From: Acheta domesticus
Lineage: Eukaryota > Arthropoda > Insecta > Orthoptera > Gryllidae
Length of the DNA: 64,000 nt
Direction of reading: 5' to 3'
Assembly: GCA_031308135.1 (NCBI GenBank)
Contig: JAHLJT010000631.1
Span: 152,207,425-152,271,424, forward strand
Positions 1 through 11,672 of the stretch are shown piece after piece; the first letter of the stretch is position 1, and each line of letters begins with the position of its first letter. The notes under the pieces were generated by a model. That model had not been told where the DNA came from, made no database searches, and saw only the letters and a program-made list of their open reading frames with translations. A program made the translations under genes and the position numbers.

Positions 1-250
1 TTTTTCCAATACAATTTTACAAAACCTTTGTATTGTATTTTTATGTTGTTGTAGAATTCACATAGTTTTGACAACACTGCGATGGAAACAGTGAGTTGCT
101 CGCTTCTTGGTTGAATTGCATGTTTTGAAATGATAGCCAAAATGTTAGTAGCGTTGAAAGTGCCATATTTCAATTCTACGTACGTATCTCTTTTCAATAA
201 TGAAAATGTATGCTGGTGTTGGAAAGTATATGCTGTTGTAGCACCACTAG
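1..250 (-). mobile_element. End of a module-element copy, cut by the window edge
   Basis: This piece matches 48199-48300 and 61418-61632 closely and stops at the family's shared terminus TGTAGCACCACTAG at 237-250. It belongs to the subfamily whose last 200 bp contain TTTTCCAATACAA and GACAACACTGCGATGG, rather than the subfamily ending in CTGTGCCATTCTG. The family is described under the copy at 32710-34332, whose orientation is taken as plus; this copy is reversed. The base after CTAG is T. Confidence 0.75.
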
Positions 251-1050
251 TTTTAAATTTCATCATATAATTATTTTTTAGTCAAAGAAAGTGGTGTCTT
301 CTCATTTCGCTTATTTATTGATGTATTTAAAATCATATTTATTTTAGAGTGATAAAGTAATTTTAGTAAGGAAAGTATTTTTGATGGGGTAAAATATTAC
401 TTTCCCCATTGTGTTCGATCCGAGAAATGATAACTTGATTTAGTAGGAAATAAAATCCCGTGTTAGTAGTGACGTATGTAATAGTAAGGTTTGTAATAAT
501 GTAAATGTAGCCGGAGATATTGAGAAAAACGTATTTTTAGGTTATAACTGAGAAGTAGTATACAAAACAGAGAGTTAAAAAATTCTGGTCATTATTTTAC
601 GTTCTCTGTAAATTACAAATATTATCTAAAAATATAAATATAATGTAAATACTTAAAACATGTTCATCAAAAACACCATAAAGTTTTACAGCAGTACGTT
701 TACTATTTTCTAAAATAATGGATCAAATGTTCAGACTAATTATAATGGAAAATATCGGGCTTCAGCGCGCTAAGTGGAAAATTAGATTCGGATCCTTCCA
801 TTTATATCAATGTACGAAGTAGTCAGTGTTGAGTGTCGTCTGTAATATTTTAATACCTACATGATATTTAGAGCATTTGTCTCTCTATAGAATGCCTAAT
901 AAAAATGATAAAAACTGCTCGGTGGTACTAAAAGTATAACTTTTTGCCAATGAATATGCTGCTGAAAATCTCATATAAGTAATTTTATGCAATCTTAAAC
1001 ATTGCGCTGCTAAGCTGAAAATTGCTCATCCTGCACCTGTGATTGCGAGA
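251..1050. other. AT-rich stretch, no feature seen
   Basis: No coding frame, repeat or RNA structure was recognised. It may be part of the intron or flank of the minus-strand gene whose putative first exon is at 1582-1608. Confidence 0.5.
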
Positions 1051-1052
1051 CT

Positions 1053-1113
1053 ACGTCATCAATATCAACGTCACAATGTACGTCATCGTCATCAACATCA
1101 AAATCAGACGTCA
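1053..1113. promoter_or_regulatory. Cluster of ACGTCA (CRE-like) motifs
   Basis: ACGTCA occurs at 1053, 1068, 1080 and 1108, with TCGTCA at 1087, all in about 60 bp. ACGTCA/TGACGT is the half-to-core of CREB/ATF binding sites. The cluster lies about 470 bp downstream of the minus-strand ATG exon, so it would be intronic if that exon is real. A degenerate simple repeat of the form (ATCRACGTC)n is the alternative explanation. Confidence 0.3.
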
Positions 1114-1581
1114 GAAATAAGTAGCTCCGTTGCGTTTGAATCTTTGCTATATGTTGAAACGTGTGTGAGGTAAATATTAATGTGATCAATAAATACGTTT
1201 TCTCGATTTAATAATCTACGTGCATATCACTTTATAATTTCATAATGCCTAAATAAAGGTTTTGCATATTTATTGGTTGGAATTATCTATTTTATTATTA
1301 TTATTGTTATGACGTTAACTGCTTTTACATAGTTGCTTTTTCAGCCAAAGAAGATTTTGTTTTTAAATGGCTTTGAGTTAAACAAATTAATTTTTGCTAC
1401 AATTCAGAGTACTGAATTAAATCGATGTGAAACTTGTACATTCGATTTAGTAAGACGGACATTTTAATTGGTAAAAGACCCCTAATACGCAAAGATTAAT
1501 GAGAAGATAAGAAGGTTTAGGACTGTCAGTGTTATTAACTGAAGAGAGTGGCGATTATTGCTTAGAGTAATGGTGACTTAC

Positions 1582-1700
1582 CATGGCGCTCCGGGGCAGC
1601 AGTGCGCGTGCGCGGCGTCGCGTGGCGGGCGCCTTTATAGCGGCGCGCGGGGCGGCGCAGGCGCAGGCGCAGGACGAGAGGGCCGAGTGAAAGGGGCTTC
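1582..1700 (-). promoter_or_regulatory. GC-rich TATA promoter with a first exon ending in ATG
   Basis: Read on the minus strand, this GC island contains CTATAAAGGC (TATAAA at 1639-1634). About 50 bp further on, GCGCCATG sits directly against the splice donor GTAAGT (ATG 1584-1582, donor 1581-1576). A consensus TATA box, a short GC-rich leader and an ATG followed at once by a perfect donor fit the first exon of an insect gene with a very short coding exon 1, an arrangement common in cuticular and secreted-protein genes. The rest of the gene would lie left of the window. That family assignment is inference; the TATA, ATG and donor are seen. The start site would be near 1605-1610. Confidence 0.45.
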
Positions 1701-2002
1701 CTCAGAGGAGATGAGGAATACGTTTTCGCACCTGCGTCTCCTCTTCCCACTGCTCATCCCGACTACCTTGGAAGGAGACAGAGAGGAGCGCTTCTTTGGG
1801 CTTATGATAAATAGCATGCATGAAATTCAACCTTGAGTTGGTTCCAATGTGACGCAGCAGAATGGGATGGTGAAGCAACTTCTAAAGTTAACGGGGACAT
1901 TATAAGGAATATTTAGAGAAAATTAAATAAAATAATATGAATGTAAACATGTAGTCTTATCAACCATAAACTCAGGTTCCATAAACGCAATATTCTATTA
2001 TT

Positions 2003-2106
2003 TCTACTAGTAATATCTTGTAGTACTCGTAGCACTAGTAATAGTATTAGTAATAGTAGTAATAGTAGTAGCATTAGTGTAGTACTCATAATAGTAGTAG
2101 TAGAAA
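2003..2106. repeat. Degenerate (TAG/TAA)n microsatellite
   Basis: About 100 bp made of AGTAATAGTA-type trinucleotides with interruptions. The rest of 1840-2452 is AT-rich sequence in which I see nothing else. Confidence 0.8.
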
Positions 2107-2454
2107 GGTAGACCAGAAGAATATTAAGGAGACAATTTTTAAGGTCGCTTTTTAACTACTAGGTCATGTAGCAATTACTTTTATTGTTTTACATTACACT
2201 TTTTTCACCCTCTTTTTTGAAAGCTACCTGTTATCGGCATGAAACAATCCAAAAATGTTTTAATTTTAGATCTATGAAATAACAAGTGGTGGCAAGTGAA
2301 AATGAGATGTGGAGTATACATTTGTGACTGTTGTGTTTGAAGAAGTAAACACTGCAAAGTATAGGATCCCAGAAACAGACGTAAAATGGTAAAATGCGGA
2401 AAATTACAGATACAATAAGTTAATAATGATTCAAATTGAAAAATTACAATTATA

Positions 2455-3010
2455 CAGGGTGTTCGGGGAGTAAACATCGAAACTTCGAAAATAAGCTCTT
2501 AAGATAATTTTAAGCATATTTTGTCTAATAAACTACATGGATACTCCGAATGGCTGAGCCGCAATTAGCACTCAAAAATTGGTTTGAGAGTATGCTTTCT
2601 AGGCAAAAATGTGCATTGTAGAAGCATATAAGCTCTCCAGAAACATGTACATTGTTTATTATTTACAAAAGAAATGAATACATTTGTTCAAAAAGAAAAA
2701 TTAACCGAGAATAAAAAAGCAGTCGAATTGTGTAAATAGGGTGCTTTTTTTTTATTTGTGGGATAATTTTTATTTGCGGTCAAATATATATTTCTTTTGT
2801 TAATAATAAACAATTTACATATTTTTGCAGTATTTCTGTACTTCTATTATGCAAATTTTTGCCTAGAAATAAATTTTTCAAACAAACTTTTGAGTGCTTA
2901 TTGCGGCTCAGTTATTCGAAATATGTATGTGGTTTATTAAACAAAATATGCTTAAAATTGTCTTAAGAGCCTATTGTCGAAGTTTCGACGTTTCCCCCTC
3001 GGACACTCTG
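2455..3010. mobile_element. Fully palindromic MITE with TA target duplication
   Basis: The element opens with CAGGGTGTTCGGGGAG and closes with the inverse of CAGAGTGTCCGAGG. TA flanks both ends (2453-2454, 3011-3012). The two arms, about 265 bp each, are inverted copies along nearly their whole length, meeting near 2735 around AAAAAAGCAGTCG. This is the structure of a foldback-type non-autonomous Tc/mariner element; there is no coding frame. A second copy starts at 49328 with the same border. Confidence 0.85.
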
Positions 3011-3561
3011 TATATTAAGTCTTAGGAGATTAATTATCATTCATTTATAATAATGAACATAAAATTCGCATTTAAAAATGTTTTTAATTTTTAAAATATC
3101 TTTTTCCGAAAATGGAAGCTAAATTTCTTCCTAGGCATCTCTTCTAAAAACTGTCACCTACAAATTTGTGCTTAAAAATTTTGAGATAGTAATATACGAC
3201 ACACCTGTGAATATGGCATCATTAGCTTAACATAATAAATTTTTAAAACTTTTCTATATGAATTTGCAAAATGGAAGCGAATCGTGGAAAATTAAAATTA
3301 TTTACCATCTGCTACTGAGTAATACACTGCAACAAGCGAGAAATTAAATATTAGCAAATTATTGATAAATTTAATTCGAACGCTGGTGTTGCAAAATTTT
3401 TTCACCGAAACAATGACGGGACATGCTGAGGCGAAGCAACTACGATCCTACGATGCTTAGAAATAGTATGGAAAAACTGCCAACACATAGCGAAAGCGAT
3501 ATAGCGGTGTAGCCAGTGACTCCTTTTCCAACCTTGTTCCACGTATCTACATTGTCCTCTT
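3011..3561. other. AT-rich spacer, no feature seen
   Basis: It lies between two inverted-repeat elements. The short frames here are not supported by any recognised motif. Confidence 0.4.
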
Positions 3562-3563
3562 TA

Positions 3564-5131
3564 CAGGATGAGGCGCCTAAGATGCCCACAGCAAGTATCT
3601 TCGAAACGGTTTGAAGTATTGGGATGAGGTTTACACCAAACTGTTGCAAGTAATGGGGGAAATAACATATTTAATTTTCTTGTTTGTGTCTTTTGTAATT
3701 TTGGAGATATCGACACAACTTAGGTTTTTTAAATGGAAGTATATATTTTTTTTCACTATCATTCTAAAGTTCTCAAAGAGACGAATACAATGATATAAGT
3801 ATTCATAATATTTGAAGAAATACTTTTGCAAAAACAAATTGGTTTTGTCAGGAAGCACGTCATGGACACGGAATTTCACGTTCCGAAGAAATGTTCCTTT
3901 TTGGTGGAAAGAGCGTTTGACCTTGCATGTTGCTGATGTATTTCACCTTTGTAGCTTTCTGTGTCTGAACTCGCTTTCGCAGGTCAACAGACTCATTTTA
4001 CCTACGTTAAGTGATCCCAACGTGGAGTCGGCGGAAGCCGGGCAGGTGAAAATTTTATTAATTAAATTAATTTAACAAATTCAATTTAATGTGTCGTGTG
4101 ATACCGGCGCATTTTTCTATTCCAGTATAAACGGCGAAGCAAGTGAAAAACAGCGTTCTTTTGTAATTTTAAGGGGTATAAAATGGGATGAATAGGACAA
4201 TGAATTCTTATACTATCTTCTGATCTATTTCAGTAGTAAAGACATTAAGAATTATATCCTAGGAAGAGGAACTTACCAATGCGAAAATTTAATAATTTAA
4301 AATAATCAAAGACGAAATTTACATTTTATGAGTGAGCTTATTCCTGAGTTTCGGACAATATCTTGCGAACTCACATGGTGGTTTGTAGCCACATATGCAA
4401 TAACATTTACTTCCTTGTTCTCTTCAGTAGTACGCTTATTTCTCTTTCGTGATTTAGAATTTCAGTCACCGCTAGATAACAAACGTTGGCATATTCTTAC
4501 CAAAGGTCTCAGTGATACAGGTTTCCGATTAGGGTACCTTTCAGTGTAAATTTTCACAGTTCGCTTTGCGTTCCTTCCACATTCACCGTAAAGAAGAAGA
4601 ATATCGAAATTTTCTTCATTCGTAAATTTCATCATGTATGCCTACGCTGCAATGAAGGTTTTTTAAAGAGTGTAAAAGTTTGTTACAATTATGAACTACA
4701 GATCGTAAATACTTTCATAGGCGAAGGTCAAACATTACAAATTTTCTCGAGAGAACGGAACGCTATGAGAGCCAAGTACGACTGACAATATTTTCGCCTG
4801 CCAGAAACCTGTTAAGGAAGGGCGTGGATCACGTGGTTTCTGAGGAAAAGTAGAACGCGTTTTCTTCTGCATTTTCTCTCCGAATAATATGAATACTTAT
4901 ATCATTGTATTCGTCTCTTTGAGAACTTTAGAATGATAGTGAAAAAATATATATACTTCCATTTAAAAAATCGAAGTTTTGTTGATATTTCCAAAATTAC
5001 AAAACTCACAAACAAGAAAATTGAATATGTTATTTCCCCCATTACTTGCAACAACTTGGCGTAAAACTCATTCCAATACCTCAAACCGTTTCGAAGATAC
5101 TTGCTGTGGGCATCTTAGGCGCCTCACCTTG
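3564..5131. mobile_element. Non-autonomous element with ~255-bp terminal inverted repeats
   Basis: The ends are CAGGATGAGGCGCCTAAG at 3564 and the inverse of CAAGGTGAGGCGCCTAAG ending at 5131, both flanked by TA (3562-3563, 5132-5133). The arms run inward for about 255 bp at high identity, and give near-identical 60-codon open frames on opposite strands (3611-3793 and 4902-5084). These mirrored frames are a by-product of the repeat, not genes. The roughly 1 kb centre is AT-rich with no transposase. The TA duplication points to Tc1/mariner-type mobilisation in trans. Confidence 0.85.
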
Positions 5132-5177
5132 TATATTTTTGACATTTTCCTAAAGAATAAAATTTAATATCAATGTA

Positions 5178-6782
5178 CAGCGGCCCACAAAAATATTGGG
5201 ACAGGGTCAATTTTGTAATATATCCTTCAATAAAAATTGTATTAATGTTATAAAACACTTTAATGATGAAACCAAATAACGAAGAATAATCACATAAATG
5301 ATAGTATTAAGAAAACTAAGCAAATCTAAAAAAATAAAGTCTGTATTTACATACCACAAAACTATTTGCTCCTTTGGCAATTCAACAAAATTATTGGGAC
5401 ACTGGTAATTTTTACAACTAAAATTTGAATAAAATACGTACTAATATCTTGTGGGCCCACCTTTAGCTTTAATGACATCTTTGAACCTTTTTGGCATACT
5501 TTCTACAAACTTTCGGGTATAATCCGAGGAAATCTTCCCCCACTCCTCCTGTATTCGTTGTTTCAGATGTTCTTTGTTAATAATAGGGCTCTGGCGTATT
5601 TTTAGTTTCTAATTTTGCCCACAGATGTTCAATGAGATTTATGTCTGGACTTTGTGGAGAAGGATGGAACACTTTGGGACAATTATAAAGAAGCCACAGC
5701 TTCACAGATGGGCAGTGTGCTAGTCCTAAATTTTCTGCACTCTTCTTGTGATTGTCCTTTAATATGTTTAAGTATACATGTTGGTCCATAATGTTGTCCG
5801 AAAACACTAATTCCCCCACTCCATTCGCTGCCATATACCCCCAAACCATTACACTTGCATCGCCGTGTTTTACTGTCGGTTTATCATTAATCTTTCGGAG
5901 CTCCTCATGGGGCCTCTGCCATACAATATTTCGTCCATCCGACACAGACAAGTTATATTTGCTCTCGTCTGCAAAGATCATCCGTTTCCACGAGTCTTCG
6001 TCCTTCAGAATGTGATCATTCGCGATCGCTATTCTTTTCTTGATATTAACTGCATTGATGTGCGGTTTTCGTCTGGCGATTCTGCTGTGTAAATTGGCTC
6101 TATGCAAAACAGGCCAAACTGTTTTGGGATGCACACGTTTTCTAATTTCAGTTTCCACTTCAGCAGTAATCTGTGTCGCTGCAATAAAAGGTTTTTTCTT
6201 AATTTTTCTTAAAATGTAATTTTCTTCTCTGGAAGAAAATGTTCTAGGACGCCCCGTTTGACATTTATATTCAATCCTGTCATCTTTTTTGTACGTTTAA
6301 TAATATTATACACTGTCGTTCTTTTCATTCGAAACATGCTCGCAATTTTTCTGATGCTGTTTCCTTTTTCATGCTGGAATCTCACCAACTGACGCGTATT
6401 AAAGCTAGCATTTTTTCCTCTGTGTACCATTGTCCTTCCTTCTAGTTCCCACGCAACCACGAAAGTAACTGAGCCCTTTTCAAGGTTTTGGGAAGTTGTA
6501 CCGTTTTTCCCACGCTCACTCAACTCCATATTTTGCACTCAAATTATCCATATATTCAGTGTCCCAATACTTTTGTTGAAGTCGAACTTGGTTCTTTCAT
6601 ATTAAAATTACTCATTTTGATGTAATATATTGTTAAAATAAATTATTTTACAGGTATTCCCTCTCTTCACACTCGACTATATTCAAATTATAGTTTACAT
6701 GAAATAAGTATTTTCCTCTTATTCGTGTTTCGGCATAACATTGGAAAATTTACGGGTGTCCCAATATTTATGTGGAGCACTT
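5178..6782 (-). mobile_element. Tc1-like DNA transposon
   Basis: The terminal inverted repeats are CAGCGGCCCACAAAAATATT at 5178 and the inverse of AAGTGCTCCACATAAATATT at 6782. TA flanks both sides (5176-5177, 6783-6784), which is the Tc1/mariner target duplication. The length of 1605 bp fits a full-length Tc1 element. It carries one inactive transposase gene on the minus strand, described separately. The terminal repeats, about 26-28 bp, are still well matched, so the ends may remain recognisable to a related active transposase. Confidence 0.92.
5441..6538 (-). pseudogene. Tc1-like transposase, frameshifted, internal deletion
   Basis: Two large pieces remain. Residues from 6538-6209 carry the N-terminal helix-turn-helix DNA-binding domain, with FNTRQLVRFQHEKGNSIRKI and a KRTTVYNIIKR recognition-helix-like stretch. 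Frame 6158-5577 carries the DDE catalytic domain: first aspartate in IFADESKYNL, MVWGYMAANG, and the final PQSPDINLIEHLW. The C-terminus continues in a third frame to ...VIKAKGGPTRY, with its stop at 5441-5443. The normal segment with the second catalytic aspartate (QDNDPKH in Tc1 relatives) is missing: NLGL is followed after five residues by VKLWLLYN. At least two frameshifts plus this deletion make it non-functional. Confidence 0.9.
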
Positions 6783-6784
6783 TA

Positions 6785-7375
6785 AGTGATCGGCAATTGT
6801 AAAGATATATTTTTTGTCATATTTATATTGTACAAATGCGATGTGATACTAATGAATAGCATGTGTAGTGTACTACAAGTATTAGCTTTTGGTTTTACGT
6901 AACTATTATTAGGAATAATTATTAAGAAGAAGAAGGGGAGGAAGCGAACAAAAGCTTTCGGGCCAATGTAAATCTACGTGCAATGCACCCAATACGCTGT
7001 TTGACCTTGAGGAACTGGTAGCGCTCGTTTATCAAATTGGAGAAATCAAGAAAATGTCGTCAGTAGAGATGTTCCTAGGAAAGAAAGATGCCTTAATGAG
7101 TGAGGCGCAGTATAAGACTGAGAGCGTGTGGGATTCGGTCCAGCGATTATTTGGAAAATTGTTATAAGCAATTGTGATTGGATTTGATACGTGGACAATT
7201 AATTTGTCCCTATGTTCGTAAAAGCTCGAAGTATGTGAAAGAACAAATCAAATAAAGCCGAAATCTCCACCAAGTCCAATAATAATATTCCATACTTGCA
7301 AAAAATGCTCTTAAAATCCTTTCGCCCAGATTCATTCAACACCTTTATCCAGAAACAATTTCCTTTCAAAGCCGT
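6785..7375. other. Unassigned sequence between Tc1 and LINE fragment
   Basis: It contains a short purine-rich run near 6925-6950. The right part (from about 7200) may be decayed LINE sequence leading into the fragment at 7378, but I could not align a motif there. Confidence 0.3.
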
Positions 7376-7377
7376 AT

Positions 7378-7945
7378 TGCCTTCATCTTCAACTCCTCTG
7401 TAAGAATAGCTTGTTTCCCTACGCCTGGAAATATGCACATGTTATACCCATCCTTAAGCTCGAAAAAACCTTCTATTCAATCTAGTTATGGACCCATTAG
7501 CCTCCTTCCATCCATTAGCAAAATCGTTGAAAAATGTATTCTCTCGGTCCTAAAAGCTTACACCAACTGAAATTAAAGGGAAAACTCACATCCACCATCG
7601 ACTCATCCACACAAAGAACTCATCAGCTCTTCCCAATACTACGTGGATCTTCTCCCCTCCAAATCCATTATGGTACCCATCTTTACAAATAATCGATACG
7701 TACTCAGCAATGCTAACATACGCAAGTCCTATCTGGAGATCAGCAGCCAAATCTTAAATCCATGGGCGCCAAGCCTTCCAAAATCGTTTCTAAGGGTCCT
7801 AACCAAGCATTGGTTCATGTCCAATGATTTTCATCACGAGCTAGGCTAACCCCCATTATCATTAACATCAGACAATCCGCTCTTAAGTTTTCCCACAAAA
7901 TTCAGTCAATCTCACAAGCCATCCTCTTCCTATTTAGGGAAACAC
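7378..7945 (+). pseudogene. Jockey-type LINE ORF2 remnant (RT and 3' region)
   Basis: In shifting frames the plus strand reads NSLFPYAWKYAHVIPILK, then SSYGPISLLPSISKIVEK, the start of a non-LTR reverse transcriptase domain. After a gap it reads LTYASPIWRSAAKS and then KHWFMSNDFHHELG, which are typical of the region after the RT in jockey-like elements. The catalytic core with the [YF]ADD box is missing, lost between about 7570 and 7690. Multiple stops and frameshifts mark an old, dead, internally deleted copy. The clade is inferred from motif style, not from alignment. Confidence 0.75.
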
Positions 7946-8034
7946 ACCCTAAACAGAGTACGCATGCGCAGAAAACTAGTCAGATACTTTTTTGACCCGC
8001 TCAAAACCACTCGCACATACAACTTATCTAAATA

Positions 8035-9767
8035 ATACGTAACTAGCGTATCCGTGCGAGAACCCCATCCCTTTATCTATCCTTTCTATTAAGAAGGACC
8101 GTTGTTAATGAAACGTGTTTCTTTGTTTAAAAATGTATAAATGTAACTTCTAATGAATTTACAGAATATCAATCAAAAATAGTAATACAACAAATTTTCA
8201 ATAAAGGTTTATTCAGGATAATAGAGAGATGTTCTTAGAAAAATTCATACTTCTTTAAAAATAAGATTCGAAATAATTATTCAATCTTCCTTGAGAGTTA
8301 GCTTTTCGCTTTCCTTGATAGTCATAAAAATATTAGAAAAGGTTTTTACACTTGAGAAAGCCAAGTAAAGTAGTGCACAAATACCGGATCGGCCAGTTAC
8401 AACCCTACTCTTTGCAATATTATTTGATTTTCCTTTATTTGTTTTGAGGAATAAAAGGAGTTTTGGAGAGTCAGGGCGCCAGCTTGCTGGGGTGCGAAAA
8501 TTGAAAAATTATCTGGACACTAAAAAGTATTGGATTATTTTCTTCGTTCTTACGTACCTCAAGAAAAGCAATTGCAAGCCAAAAAATATTTAAACTAATA
8601 TTTTCATTTTTGAGCACTATTTTAATAAATACCTTTGGTTACTGTTAGAAACAGTTTAGTAGTCTTCGACTTCACTTCGGTACATGGGAATGTTGCTCAA
8701 ACGCTGTTTGCGTATTGAATATCCTAATGAACCGACACCTTGAGTTTCATATCAAACGTTGTTTTATTTACAATACGAGGTTTGCAGCTGGGCGTTGATG
8801 TACATACCACCAACATTTAAATCCAGATACCACCAACATTTAAATCGTGCGTTTAGACTGCGATTGTTGGTAGTTGTCGTGTGACTTGCGCTATTCTTTC
8901 TATAATTTAAAATTCACGTGTTTTTTAAATTAATTCACGTAGTATTGTAAGCTAGCGCGTTTTCATTTTTAGTTTTCATTTATTTCAAGCTACTTTACTT
9001 TAGCTAATTTAAAAAGATAGTTCTTTGTGTTGTGCCATAGCACAAGTTTTACCCTACTATCTCCGCGTACCCGTGCGAGAACTCTCGCATGTCAAACCCC
9101 CCACTTATCCTTATCCTTCTTTTTCCATTTTTCCAAACGAAACAAAACGTGATTATTTGTTTAAACTGTATAAAGGTAACTTGCAATGTACTAACACAAT
9201 ATCACATACAAAAACAATGCAATTTACGTTCAAAAGAAATTTTCAAATTTATTCAGTGTTATGGTGAGTTTTCTTGGAACACTTCCTTAAAGACAACATT
9301 TGAACTGATTATTCCATATTTTTTGACAGCTTTTAGCTTTTCATGATAGTCACAAAAATATTAGCATTTTACTTTTGAGAAAGCTACGTGTCTGAACCCG
9401 CTGAAATGAAAATTTCATCGAATGATAACGAAAATATTGGTACAGGTAAAACACAAACACAGTCTTTACTCTCCACTGTACAACCACATCCCTCCACAAT
9501 TAAGTACACAGCACTTACAAAACATGGCAAAAAAATTATTTAATGGTTTCACACAAGACATATCTTCATATGTATCATGCCCTTATAATAATACTTCTAG
9601 TTGTTGCTGGAGAGCAAATCTTGAATTAATGATTGTGCGAATAAACCTAGTGAGACTGCACAAATCACAGTGTATACAGAAAGCATAAATATAAGACTGA
9701 GGAATCTAAGCCTCCTAAGCATGTCGTCACAAAAGTGGCTAACAGCAACAAGGGCTGAAATATTGAG
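8035..9767 (+). repeat. Dispersed repeat D, copy 1, a tandem dimer
   Basis: The segment starts with ACTAGCGTATCCGTGCGAG and is paralogous over its length to 15590-17253. Inside it, a related 350-bp unit is present twice in direct orientation, beginning at about 8038 and 9057 (second start CGTACCCGTGCGAGAAC). Each unit continues into AT-rich sequence with TTTATTCAG and GATAGTCA landmarks. No convincing protein is encoded. A 22-bp stretch (ACCACCAACATTTAAATC core) is duplicated at 8805-8848 in this copy only. Direct repeats around an internal region could also be a small LTR-type (TRIM) element, but I saw no primer-binding site. Confidence 0.65.
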
Positions 9768-10140
9768 GTTGCCTTGATAGTGTTGAAGCGCGGAATCGAA
9801 AATTTAATTGAATGTCGAGGAATATCTCACCCTGCGGATTATGGTGTGAAAAACGTTTCTTAGAGGTCTTTGGCCTCAAAATTTTAAATTTTAAGTCCCT
9901 AGAACCCTTTGTTTAGGAGTTATTTGACGAAAACTTTGGCAAGTGTTGCGGGTTGAATTTGACTTGAATATTTAGATGTGTTTTTTTAAACAAATCCTTC
10001 TTATTTTTTAAAGTCAAAGTGCAATTCGTCACGCGAATCCGCGAAATTCTCTTTCTTAAGATACCTTATTTATGAAGATTGGATGAATGTGAGAGCCGCA
10101 ACAGAAAGGCATACTACTGAAATAATACAGGAGACGATAA
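9768..10140 (+). repeat. Dispersed repeat E, copy 1
   Basis: It starts with CCTTGATAGTGTTGAAG exactly where repeat D copy 1 departs from copy 2. It runs to ACTGAAATAATACAGGAGACG and is matched at 18098-18470. No coding capacity is evident. Confidence 0.65.
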
Positions 10141-10239
10141 CTTCTAAATGAAACTCAACCCAATAACTTTGTATCGGATGTCTTCAAATCTCTTGCAGAA
10201 AAGGCTGAAAACCTGAAACCAAACAAAAGTTATTAAAAA

Positions 10240-11672
10240 CTAGTGGTTATACAGAATGGCACAGAGTTTCCAGTATTAGTTTTCTATTTCCTTTGATCTC
10301 GTCCAGCTATTTGGAATTGTCAGATACTCTACATAGCTGCTATCAATCGCCGCCGAAATATCATTTTTTTAGAAATTTTCGGTTTTTTTAGAAATTTTCG
10401 GTTAGTTTTTCGGTTTATTAATTGTAGAACGAAATATTATTTAAAGATTACTAAACAACTGTAAAACCTCGTCTCAAAGGCAATTTTCATTGAAAAATTT
10501 GAAGCCATTCTTAAGAAAATTTTTAAGTTTTCGAAAAACTTCATTAGAAGTCATTTCAAGTACGTTAGCTCACAAAGCACAATAGTGTTTACAAATTGCT
10601 GGAAATGTGCATATTAACGATGTGAGAGATCTTTCAAGAAAATCACATTAGGGTAATTTTTTAAAAAAAACAAAAATTTACCTCACAACGAACTTTACGT
10701 AATATTAAAGAGTGCAATTAGTACTATTCTTTCGAAACGTTTGAAGAAAAAGTTGGAGTCATGGGTCTGGTTTGAGTTTGGGTCTGAGAATGCGGAATTT
10801 TGAGCTTGTTTTCACAGAAAACGGCTGAGGTTTTGAAAAACTTTATGCGGTCTTATTTAAAGCACATATACTCATTAATAAAGTAACGTGAACAAATCGT
10901 CGCTAATCTAAATATAAATAACGCGAGAAACAAGTCAAAAAAATTAAATTTTGGTAATTTAAAAAAAAACGATAGGATAGTGCAATATGGCGTTTATATA
11001 ATCATAGAGAACATTTAGCACTCCCTAAGTGTAAAACAAAATTGGAGCCGTTTGGGAGAAAATCTTGTTTTTGTAATAATTTAAAATTGCACATACTACA
11101 CACAATACTGCGCGACAAGAACTAAAGTTTTCAAAGACGTTCAATACGTTAATGAAAGCACTGATGACGGAGAAGAAATTTCATTTGAAGAAAAAATCTC
11201 CGTCGTCAAACTTTGTAAATTTTCCAAAATTCAGAGTTAGTCGTGAAAATCTGATCTTTGCAACTTTATATGTGTATTTTACTCTATTATTACAGGAAAT
11301 TTAAAGAAAATGGAGCCGTAGAATTAGAAACCACTTTTGAGAGAACTTTGAAAATGTCCGGAGGCCTCCATGTAAAATACCCTCAAAAATTAATGAAAGT
11401 TTTTCAAAATCGCAGAGCTTCGAGTGAGGCCAGATGGACAAGGGTTTCTTCAATTTGGAAAAACTCATACGCATGGTTTAGGCGCTAGTGTTGTTTACAT
11501 ACATCGGACAGACAGACGGACGGACGTTTTGAAAAAAACAACACTTTTTCAGTATCAGGGGACCCTAAACGTGTATTTCCGTGAAAATCTCGAAATCGAT
11601 TTTCCTCATCATTACATAACTTCCCCTATACTACGCATATTACTCCATATAAACGTGCGTATACTGGAAAGT
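10240..11672 (+). mobile_element. Module element, diverged copy
   Basis: The copy starts at CTAGTGGTTATACAG, continues with GAATGGCACAG, and ends at GGAAAGT. It contains recognisable but diverged modules and the GACAGACGGACGGACG tract at 11507-11523 that marks the last module. It is one of the older copies in the window. The base preceding CTAG is A, equivalent to T after the end when read in reverse. Confidence 0.75.

Noticed and set aside
3611..5084. Two near-identical 60-codon frames on opposite strands
   Set aside because: They are the same non-coding terminal inverted repeat read twice; composition is AT-driven and there is no start or splice context.
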